DNA of 5,255 nt from an uncultured Eubacterium sp. GTDB taxonomy: Bacteria > Bacillota > Clostridia > Peptostreptococcales > Anaerovoracaceae. The notes below the pieces were generated by a model that was not told where the DNA came from, ran no database searches, and saw nothing but the letters and a program-made list of their open reading frames with translations. The stretch spans positions 1 to 5,255 of the forward strand of contig URXI01000300.1 of the NCBI GenBank assembly GCA_900551775.1, given 5' to 3'. The position numbers and the translations under genes were made by a program. Shown piece after piece: positions 1 through 5,255 of this stretch; positions within the stretch are counted from its first letter, which is position 1; each line of letters starts with the position of its first letter.

Positions 1-859
1 GGTCGTCCCAGCCGGAGACGTAGTTCTCCTCCACCAGCTTGCGGAGCTTGCGCTTGCTCATGACGGTGTAGTTGATGCCCAGGCGGGCGAACTCTATCTG
101 CCTCGGCTTGCTGGGCACGGAGACGTTGTTCACCACCCAGTCGTAGAGGGGCCTGTGGTCCTCGTACTCCAGCGAGCAGAGCGAGTGCGTGATGCCCTCG
201 ATGGCGTCCTCGATCGGATGGGCAAAATCGTACATCGGATAGATACACCATTTGTCTCCTGTATTGTGATGTTCTGTATGGGCAATTCTGTAGATGATTG
301 GGTCTCTCATGTTGATATTCGGCGAGCACATGTCGATCTTGGCTCTGAGAACGCGTTCGCCGTCGGCGTATTTGCCGGCCTTCATCTCCTCAAAGAGACG
401 CAGGTTCTCTTCTACGCTCTGCTGTCTGCACGGGCTTTCCTTCCCCGCACAAGTCAAAGTCCCTCTGTACGCCTTCATCTCCTCTGCGCTCAGACTGCAG
501 ACATAGGCCTTGCCTTTTTTGATCAGCTCTACTGCTGCCTCGTACATCTGATCAAAGTAGTCGGAGGCCCACAGGCGCTTATCCCACTGCCAGCCCAGCC
601 ACTTTACATCTTCTTCGATGGAGTCAACGTATTCCACATCTTCTTTGACCGGATTGGTGTCGTCGTATCTTAGATTGCACTTGCCGCCGTATTTTGCCGC
701 CGTCGAGAAGTTCAGGCAGATGGATTTGGCATGTCCGATGTGCAGGTAGCCGTTAGGTTCCGGCGGGAATCTGGTGTAGACTTTGTCTCCGTACTTTTTA
801 TTTTCTAAATCCTTATCAATGATCGCATGAATAAAATTGGTTGAAACAGGTTCGCTCAT
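1..859 (-). CDS. glnS: Glutaminyl-tRNA synthetase, N-terminal part (3' end outside window)
   Basis: Class I aminoacyl-tRNA synthetase that charges tRNA-Gln with glutamine using ATP in the cytoplasm. Translating the complement from the ATG at 859 gives 286 open codons that run off the left edge; the E. coli enzyme has about 554 residues, so roughly half is present. The Rossmann-fold signature FPPEPNGYLHIGHAKS starts at residue 31, with HIGH at 40-43. RYDDTNPVKED follows at 64-74, then a CIYPMYDF segment near 205-212, and the KMSKS-type loop VMSKRK at 266-271. R30, D66 and Y210 match positions known in E. coli GlnRS to contact glutamine or ATP, and the RYDDTNP and CIYPMYDF blocks favour GlnRS over GluRS. 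The start is fixed by GGAGGA seven bases upstream and by HIGH falling at the same residue number as in E. coli. It is divergent from the AIM24-family gene. Codon composition changes sharply at about residue 217 (see findings). Identification is very secure. Confidence 0.96.
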   Translation of the reverse strand, partial: MSEPVSTNFIHAIIDKDLENKKYGDKVYTRFPPEPNGYLHIGHAKSICLNFSTAAKYGGKCNLRYDDTNPVKEDVEYVDSIEEDVKWLGWQWDKRLWASDYFDQMYEAAVELIKKGKAYVCSLSAEEMKAYRGTLTCAGKESPCRQQSVEENLRLFEEMKAGKYADGERVLRAKIDMCSPNINMRDPIIYRIAHTEHHNTGDKWCIYPMYDFAHPIEDAIEGITHSLCSLEYEDHRPLYDWVVNNVSVPSKPRQIEFARLGINYTVMSKRKLRKLVEENYVSGWDD

Positions 860-866
860 TTAATAT

Positions 867-872
867 TCCTCC
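867..872 (-). promoter_or_regulatory. Ribosome binding site of glnS
   Basis: On the minus strand this reads GGAGGA, seven bases before the ATG at 859. It is a near-perfect anti-16S match at ideal spacing and decides the glnS start. Confidence 0.85.
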
Positions 873-893
873 AAATGCTTCGTATAATATGTT

Positions 894-922
894 AGTATAC
901 CATAAATTACCCAATTACAAAA
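894..922 (-). promoter_or_regulatory. Probable glnS promoter (extended -10)
   Basis: On the minus strand TGGTATACT (902-894) is an extended -10 element (TGn plus TATACT, 5 of 6 to consensus). The -35 is weak: TTTTGT lies 17 bases upstream, and TTGTAA lies 15 bases upstream with a better match but short spacing. Transcription would start near 887, giving a leader of only about 28 bases before glnS. The call rests on motif reading only. Confidence 0.45.
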
Positions 923-963
923 CAAAATTTGCTAGGAATTTCAAAAGCTCTGCACGAAACTGC

Positions 964-993
964 TTTACAGTCTATGCCCCTGTCTGATAAAAT
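964..993 (+). promoter_or_regulatory. Probable promoter of the AIM24-family gene
   Basis: TTTACA (964-969; 5 of 6 to TTGACA) and TAAAAT (988-993; 5 of 6 to TATAAT) are separated by 18 bases, as expected for the housekeeping sigma factor. The predicted start near 1000 leaves a short leader before the ribosome binding site at 1024. The rest of the divergent 176-base gap shows no other convincing operator or RNA element. Confidence 0.5.
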
Positions 994-1023
994 TTAACTA
1001 ACAGTAGATATCGCTTGCAAAAG

Positions 1024-1029
1024 AAAGGA
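1024..1029 (+). promoter_or_regulatory. Ribosome binding site of the AIM24-family gene
   Basis: AAAGGA lies six bases before the ATG at 1036. It is a moderate Shine-Dalgarno match and supports that start codon. Confidence 0.7.
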
Positions 1030-1035
1030 TAGTAT

Positions 1036-1716
1036 ATGAATTATAAAATTGTCGGAGAACCATTGCCAGCAGTCATCTGTGACTTAGATTCAGGTGAAAC
1101 ACTCATTACAGAAAGCGGCGCCATGAGCTGGATGACGCCAAACATGAAGATGGAAACCACCAGCAACGGCGGCATCGGCAAAGCACTGGGCAGAATGTTT
1201 TCAGGAGACACCCTCTTCCAGAACAGATACACTGCACAGGGCGGTGCGGGGCAGATCGCCTTTGCCTCCTGTTTCCCAGGTTCCATCAAAGTCTTCGATA
1301 TTGCGCCGGGAAAAGAAATGATCGTACAGAAGAGCGCATTCCTCGCCAGCGAGGCAAGCGTAGAATTGTCCATCTTCTTCCAGAAAAAAGCCGGTGCAGG
1401 CTTCTTTGGCGGCGAAGGCTTCATCATGCAGAAGCTCTCAGGACACGGCACCGCCTTCGTTGAAATCGACGGCTATGCAGTTGAGTACAACCTGGCGGCA
1501 GGTCAGTCCATGATCGTGGACACCGGATATCTGGCAGCCATGGAATCCACCTGTTCCATGGAGATCGTCTCCGTGCCGGGGGTCAAGAACATGCTCTTCG
1601 GCGGCGAAGGCGTTTTCAACACTGTGGTCAAAGGTCCGGGCAAAATCATTCTGCAGACCATGCCGATCAATGTGGTTGCAGGCGCTGTGAGACCGTTTAT
1701 CCCAACTTCAAACTAA
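1036..1716 (+). CDS. AIM24 / TIGR00266 family protein
   Basis: Intact 226-residue protein of the AIM24 (formerly DUF124, TIGR00266) family. These glycine-rich, beta-strand-rich proteins occur in many bacteria and archaea, and a distant relative, Aim24, is mitochondrial in yeast; their biochemical role is not established. The features that identify it are the N-terminal SGAMSWM block (residues 27-33), the Gly-rich stretch GGIGKALGRMFSGD (45-58), the FFGGEGF motif (123-129) with its second copy LFGGEGVF (187-194), and the HGTAFVEIDG segment (137-146). Length is typical for the family. There is no signal peptide or membrane helix, so it should be cytoplasmic. It has its own promoter and ribosome binding site upstream and an intrinsic terminator 18 bases after the stop, so it is probably monocistronic. 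The family call is secure; the function is unknown. Confidence 0.9.
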   Translation: MNYKIVGEPLPAVICDLDSGETLITESGAMSWMTPNMKMETTSNGGIGKALGRMFSGDTLFQNRYTAQGGAGQIAFASCFPGSIKVFDIAPGKEMIVQKSAFLASEASVELSIFFQKKAGAGFFGGEGFIMQKLSGHGTAFVEIDGYAVEYNLAAGQSMIVDTGYLAAMESTCSMEIVSVPGVKNMLFGGEGVFNTVVKGPGKIILQTMPINVVAGAVRPFIPTSN

Positions 1717-1734
1717 AGACGCCCCCTTGGAAAA

Positions 1735-1761
1735 GGCTGCCCTTGACCGGGCAGTCTTTTT
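1735..1761 (+). terminator. Intrinsic terminator after the AIM24-family gene
   Basis: GGCTGCCC (1735-1742) pairs with GGGCAGTC (1749-1756) to form an 8-bp stem with one G-U pair and a 6-base loop, followed directly by five T (1757-1761). Four A just before the stem (1731-1734) could pair with the T run and give some activity in the opposite direction. It separates the AIM24-family unit from the kinase gene. Confidence 0.85.
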
Positions 1762-1818
1762 CACGCTGCAAACGCGCCCAAAAGGCAATTAATCCTTTTT
1801 ATTTCTTTCGCCCAAGTG

Positions 1819-1824
1819 TATAAT
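1819..1824 (+). promoter_or_regulatory. Promoter -10 box of the hybrid kinase gene
   Basis: A perfect TATAAT lies 44 bases before the kinase start, downstream of the preceding terminator. No good -35 is visible at 16-18 bases: the region around 1796-1801 is only T-rich. The promoter may therefore need an activator or rely on the strong -10. Transcription would start near 1831. Confidence 0.55.
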
Positions 1825-1853
1825 ATAGGCAAGCTTTACCATAGCAACCCAAT

Positions 1854-1862
1854 AAAGGAGGG
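1854..1862 (+). promoter_or_regulatory. Strong ribosome binding site of the hybrid kinase gene
   Basis: AAAGGAGGG ends five bases before the ATG at 1868. It is a near-complete Shine-Dalgarno match and fixes the kinase start. It rules against the overlapping frame that opens at 1816, which has no comparable site. Confidence 0.85.
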
Positions 1863-1867
1863 CAATC

Positions 1868-4255
1868 ATGTCACAAGACAACTTATCTCATTTATTAGAC
1901 GCACTGCGAGAAAACAGTGTCTATGTCATCGAGGAAGCAAGTCACCGTCTGTTGTATTACAACAAGCGATGCGAGGATATTGGCAGAGGGAGAGCTGCTC
2001 TCGGTGTAAAATGTCATGAAGTATGGCCGGAAGTATGTGGCAACTGCCCTCTCAATTCATTAGGAGATCAACCGTCCAGCCACATCGTGTGCTATGACCC
2101 TTTGCTGAAGTCTACCGTCGATGTCACAGCAAATCGAATCCTTTGGGACGAAAAAATCCCTGCCGTGGTCGTGATGACTTCGCCTCACCGTCTCAACTTC
2201 GAGGAGGAGCAGGGTCTCAGAAAGATAGAGCACATGTATGCACAAAGTCTGGTCACCGTCTTTAACGAGTGCATCATCGCGAATCTGACAGCAGACTATT
2301 ATGTCAACTGCCAGAAGGATATGATGTGGACGGATATTCCCGAACAAGGGAATTTTGCCACAGAAAACCGTGTTTATGCGCAGAAGACCGTCCATCCAGA
2401 TGATATTGAAGTATTTAACAGCGCCTTCTCTCGAGACGCAATGCTTCGTCTGTTCAGTCAAGGAAAAACGCAGATAACGAAACGGCTTCGCCGCCTTTCG
2501 TCTGACGGAAGCTATCATATGGTGGAATTCAATGCAGCAAAGATTGACCAGATGGATGAAAACCAGTGCTGGTGCGTCCTTGTTTTTCGCGATATTCAAG
2601 AAGAGTATCTTCTGGAACAGCAACGCAATATGGAGATCAGCCAATTGGCTACGGCAGCAAAAGAAGCCTATCAAATGCTGATTGCGGTCAATTTGACACA
2701 GAATACATATCATATGGTAGAATACGAACGGTTCCCTGTCAAAAGCCCAGAGAAGCAAGGCTGTTTTGACGACTTGATCAACTTTGAACTGGCAACAGTC
2801 CATCCTGATTACCGCGACAAATTTGCCAAAAAGTTTACACGTCACTCTCTAATCGATACATTCACGCAGGGACAGCGTATCGTTTCTATGGAAATTCCTC
2901 ATTACGGTGAGGACGGCGTCTATCACTGGAGCTTCACCCAGGTCGTGCAGGTTGAGAGTTCCAGCACCGACGACCTCATCGAGATCACCCTTTCAAGAAA
3001 TATCGACAATGAACGGCAGCGGCAGAAAGAGGCCTTGGAAAAAGAACGTAAGGCCAAACTTCTGCTGGAAGACGCCTTAGCAAAAGCCGAGGCTGCCAGC
3101 AAGGCAAAGAGTGATTTTCTATCGAGGATGAGTCACGATATCCGCACGCCGATGAACGCCATCGTCGGAATGACAGAACTGGCTCAGCTGCACGTCAATG
3201 ACAGCGAAAAGATAAAGGACTATCTCAGCAAAATTGCAGGCTCCGGCACACATCTGCTAGGTCTGATCAACGAAGTGCTGGATGTCAGCAAAATCGAAAG
3301 CGGCTCTGCTGAACTGGCAGAAAATGAAACTGATTTGTCCTCCCTGGTGCAGGACACTGTAGAACTGGTTCGTCTGTCCCTGGAATCCAAAGGACAATCA
3401 CTGGTCGTCGATGTTGACGAGCAGATGCATCCTCAGGTCGCCTGTGATTCGCGCAGGCTGAAGCAGGTGCTGGTCAATATTCTTGAAAACGCATCAAAAT
3501 ACACGGAAACAGGCGGCGTCATCAAATTTTCTCTGAAGGAAATGAAGAAAAAAGAGATGCATATCGGCACCTATCAGTTCACCATTGAGGACAATGGCAT
3601 CGGTATGAAGGCCGAATATCTGGAACATATCTTTGAACCGTTCAGCCGTGCCGAGGACAGCCGTACCAGCAAGGTAAGCGGTACGGGCCTGGGTATGACC
3701 ATCGTCAAGAACCTGGTCACGATGATGAATGGCGACATCCAGGTAGAAAGCCAGTACGGCAAAGGTTCTAAGTTCCAGATCACTCTCTGTCTGACGAAAT
3801 GCAGTGCAAATATCGCTGATCCGCCTCCAGAGCCGTCACAGAGCCCGGAGGACTTCTCGCAGCTTCGCGTCCTGCTCGTAGAGGACAACGAGCTTAACCG
3901 CCAGATTGCCATGGAGATGCTGGAACTGCTGGGCGCCAGTGTGGAATCCGCCATAAACGGGCGGCAAGCGGTGGACGCCGTAACATCACATCCTCCATTC
4001 TACTATGACATCGTCTTTATGGATGTCCAAATGCCCGTCCTGGGCGGTTACGACGCCACGAGAGAGATTCGCAATTCCGGTCTTGAAAAAGTCGATGACC
4101 TGCCGATTATTGCCATGACTGCCGATGCCTTCGCCGAAGATGTCAACCAGGCCCGCCTGTCCGGGATGAACGGTCACCTCGCCAAGCCGATTTCTATCGA
4201 CCAGCTGAGGCACGCCCTGGCAAACTGCCTGGCCTGGAAAAACCAAAACCGTTAA
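1868..4255 (+). CDS. Cytoplasmic PAS-containing hybrid sensor histidine kinase/response regulator
   Basis: A 795-residue two-component hybrid kinase expected to autophosphorylate on His423 and pass the phosphate to Asp719 in its own receiver. Order of parts: PAS-like domain with a Cys cluster (about 10-110; C49, C57, C60); two related PAS-like domains (about 125-248 and 262-384); a charged coiled-coil linker (about 383-415); HisKA with the H-box SHDIRTPMNAI (422-432); HATPase_c with the N-box NILENASKY (537-545), DNGIGM (575-580), FEPF (589-592) and GTGLGM (605-610); a Pro/Ser-rich linker (about 645-664); and a receiver (about 666-790) with E672/D673, phospho-acceptor D719 in FMDVQMP, T751 and K773. 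All catalytic residues are present. No transmembrane segment or signal peptide is visible, so it should sense a cytoplasmic cue. There is no output domain or HPt in the protein, and no partner gene beside it. The kinase class is certain; the signal and target cannot be told from sequence. Confidence 0.95.
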   Translation: MSQDNLSHLLDALRENSVYVIEEASHRLLYYNKRCEDIGRGRAALGVKCHEVWPEVCGNCPLNSLGDQPSSHIVCYDPLLKSTVDVTANRILWDEKIPAVVVMTSPHRLNFEEEQGLRKIEHMYAQSLVTVFNECIIANLTADYYVNCQKDMMWTDIPEQGNFATENRVYAQKTVHPDDIEVFNSAFSRDAMLRLFSQGKTQITKRLRRLSSDGSYHMVEFNAAKIDQMDENQCWCVLVFRDIQEEYLLEQQRNMEISQLATAAKEAYQMLIAVNLTQNTYHMVEYERFPVKSPEKQGCFDDLINFELATVHPDYRDKFAKKFTRHSLIDTFTQGQRIVSMEIPHYGEDGVYHWSFTQVVQVESSSTDDLIEITLSRNIDNERQRQKEALEKERKAKLLLEDALAKAEAASKAKSDFLSRMSHDIRTPMNAIVGMTELAQLHVNDSEKIKDYLSKIAGSGTHLLGLINEVLDVSKIESGSAELAENETDLSSLVQDTVELVRLSLESKGQSLVVDVDEQMHPQVACDSRRLKQVLVNILENASKYTETGGVIKFSLKEMKKKEMHIGTYQFTIEDNGIGMKAEYLEHIFEPFSRAEDSRTSKVSGTGLGMTIVKNLVTMMNGDIQVESQYGKGSKFQITLCLTKCSANIADPPPEPSQSPEDFSQLRVLLVEDNELNRQIAMEMLELLGASVESAINGRQAVDAVTSHPPFYYDIVFMDVQMPVLGGYDATREIRNSGLEKVDDLPIIAMTADAFAEDVNQARLSGMNGHLAKPISIDQLRHALANCLAWKNQNR
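2282..2986 (+). repeat. Internal duplication of PAS-like sensor domain in the kinase
   Basis: Two copies of a PAS-like module lie in tandem at a constant offset of 136 residues (408 bases). The matching landmarks are NLT at 139 and 275, TVHPD at 174 and 310, FSR/FTR at 187 and 323, FSQG/FTQG at 196 and 332, and DG.YH at 213 and 349. All fit without gaps between them. Residues elsewhere differ widely, so this is an old protein-level duplication rather than a recent DNA repeat. Confidence 0.7.
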
Positions 4256-4315
4256 AATATAGCCTCCCGACTGCTGCTCTGCCCGCCAAAAACGCTTGTA
4301 GCCAGGTGCGCCGCC

Positions 4316-4350
4316 AAAAGACTGCGATATTTTCTCATCGCAGTCTTTTT
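4316..4350. terminator. Bidirectional intrinsic terminator between the kinase gene and cca
   Basis: GACTGCGAT (4320-4328) pairs perfectly with ATCGCAGTC (4337-4345) around an 8-base loop. The stem extends by four A-T pairs (4316-4319 with 4346-4349), for 13 bp in total. On the plus strand five T (4346-4350) follow the GC-rich core, terminating the kinase transcript about 60 bases after its stop. On the minus strand four T follow the core, so it can also end cca. The right arm and part of the loop include the last codons and the stop of cca. Confidence 0.85.
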
Positions 4351-5255
4351 AGCAGCGCTGCTTTATTGTTTTCTATTTTCCCCTCGATAACTAGTCCGAG
4401 TAACCAGTCCAGCTGCCTGCCCACTTCAGGTCCCGGTTCAACGCCCCCAGCAATTAGGTCCCTGCCGCAGACAGCCAGCTGCCTGATGCTGTAGCACTCA
4501 CCCGAACGAAGAATATCCTCTAGTTCCGCCGATCTTCCCACTGCATCAAAATACAATCCAGCGATTTCTTCTCCCTCAGCGCACAAAAATCTCTTGATCT
4601 CCACTTTGCCACAAGGCTCCGGTTTCTGCATGAGCCTGGACAAGGCCGAAGCTGTTTTGATCGTGTGATTGTCATATTTCAGCCGTCGCAAAGTCTCTTC
4701 CGTATCCTCGGGGAACAGCAGCGCCAGACGCACTGGTAAATTCTTTGGTGCATCATTCACAAGCGACGCACAGAAACCTGGTGCGGCTATTTCGAATATG
4801 TCCGCAAATGCTTGAAGGATCTTATCAGCAGAATCTCCCATAATCAGCTTTGACAGCTCCACGTTGATGCGTTCCGCAGATACCTTTCTGATCCGTTCTG
4901 CGCACTGCCCCATGGCCTCTGCGCTCTCCTCCTCGATTTGAAAGCCCAGGGCAGATGCAAACCGCAGTCCCCGCAAAATGCGCAAAGCGTCTTCTTCAAA
5001 CCGCTTTACAGGCTCTCCCACGCACCTGATCAGCCTGTCTGCAATGGCCTTTTGTCCATCAAAAGGATCTCGCAGACCGTCCTCTGGGTGGTAAGCGATG
5101 GCATTCATGGTAAAATCTCTACGGGCCAGATCCTCTGTCAAGTCGTCGGTAAACATCACTTTCTCAGGATGACGATTGTCCAGGTACGCACCGTCAATAC
5201 GGTAAGTTGTGATTTCTACTGGACCGCCGCTGGTCAAAACCGCCACGGTTCCATG
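4335..5255 (-). CDS. cca: CCA tRNA nucleotidyltransferase, C-terminal part (5' end outside window)
   Basis: Class II nucleotidyltransferase-fold enzyme that builds or repairs the 3' CCA end of tRNAs from CTP and ATP without a nucleic-acid template. The minus strand is open from the right edge to a TGA at 4337-4335, giving 306 codons. The first residues, HGTVAVL, match the interior of the head domain, so the true start lies beyond the edge; a GTG at 5246 is an internal valine. RRDFTMNAIAY (5123-5091) carries the RRD-type motif. DPFDGQ at about 5069-5052 and the EDALRILRGLR block (4994-4962), which matches the conserved ED..R..R motif, follow. The helical body and tail reach LAVCGRDLI and a PGPEVG segment, typical of bacterial/clostridial CCA enzymes. 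The catalytic GG/DxD part is not visible, so a poly(A) polymerase relative cannot be excluded outright, but the tail favours Cca. It converges on the kinase gene, shares its terminator, and shows no frameshift. Confidence 0.93.
   Translation of the reverse strand, partial: HGTVAVLTSGGPVEITTYRIDGAYLDNRHPEKVMFTDDLTEDLARRDFTMNAIAYHPEDGLRDPFDGQKAIADRLIRCVGEPVKRFEEDALRILRGLRFASALGFQIEEESAEAMGQCAERIRKVSAERINVELSKLIMGDSADKILQAFADIFEIAAPGFCASLVNDAPKNLPVRLALLFPEDTEETLRRLKYDNHTIKTASALSRLMQKPEPCGKVEIKRFLCAEGEEIAGLYFDAVGRSAELEDILRSGECYSIRQLAVCGRDLIAGGVEPGPEVGRQLDWLLGLVIEGKIENNKAALLKRLR

Noticed and set aside
155..673. 172-codon open frame on the plus strand opposite glnS
   Set aside because: The minus strand here encodes unmistakable GlnRS motifs. 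The plus frame gives no recognisable protein and lacks a ribosome binding site.
860..1035. Possible riboswitch or small RNA in the divergent gap
   Set aside because: No stable extended stem or recognisable conserved riboswitch element was seen; the space is accounted for by two promoters and short leaders.
1041..1451. 136-codon minus-strand frame inside the AIM24-family gene
   Set aside because: It is antisense to a clear family protein, has low-complexity composition and no start signals.
1816..2019. 67-codon plus frame overlapping the kinase start
   Set aside because: It overlaps the promoter and the strong ribosome binding site of the kinase, has no Shine-Dalgarno of its own and resembles no known protein.
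2060..2845. 261-codon minus-strand frame inside the kinase gene
   Set aside because: Though long, it is antisense to the conserved PAS-like modules, is Cys/His/Ile-rich as expected from a shadow frame, and has no recognisable domain.
4283..4319. Nine-base direct repeat CCGCCAAAA (4283-4291 and 4311-4319)
   Set aside because: It is a short two-copy repeat in the 3' untranslated stretch, easily due to chance, with no supporting structure.
5244..5246. GTG as the start codon of cca
   Set aside because: The frame stays open to the window edge, and the upstream residues HGT continue the conserved family motif. The GTG is an internal valine and the real start is outside.

Overview
The window looks like chromosomal DNA of a low-to-mid GC Firmicute, most likely an anaerobic gut-type member of Clostridia. 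The evidence is strong GGAGG-type ribosome binding sites, AT-rich sigma-A-like promoters, a Bacillus/Clostridium-style CCA-adding enzyme, and a soluble multi-PAS hybrid histidine kinase of a kind common in gut Clostridia. The genus cannot be fixed from this sequence. I see no phage, IS element, CRISPR array, tRNA or rRNA.

Layout, left to right. (1) 1-859, minus strand: the N-terminal 286 codons of glutaminyl-tRNA synthetase (glnS), running off the left edge. (2) 860-1035: a divergent intergenic region with promoter candidates for glnS and for the next gene. (3) 1036-1716, plus: an intact AIM24/TIGR00266-family protein of unknown function, closed by a clear intrinsic terminator at 1735-1761. 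(4) A short gap with a perfect TATAAT box and a strong Shine-Dalgarno sequence, then 1868-4255, plus: a 795-residue cytoplasmic hybrid sensor kinase. Its order is Cys-containing PAS-like domain, two duplicated PAS-like domains, coiled coil, HisKA, HATPase_c, receiver. (5) A terminator hairpin at 4316-4350, placed between convergent genes. (6) 4335-5255, minus: the C-terminal 306 codons of a CCA tRNA nucleotidyltransferase (cca), running off the right edge.

The two partial genes both serve tRNA function (charging with glutamine, and 3' CCA addition), but they are separate transcription units and nothing in the window ties them to the kinase or to the AIM24 protein. Each of the two central genes appears monocistronic, with its own promoter and terminator.

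The observations most worth a second look are an abrupt codon-composition switch inside glnS near position 211 (69 of 70 codons beyond it end in G or C), the ungapped 136-residue internal duplication in the kinase sensor region, its N-terminal cysteine cluster, and the absence of any nearby phosphorelay partner. I did not find convincing evidence of a wholly new system here.
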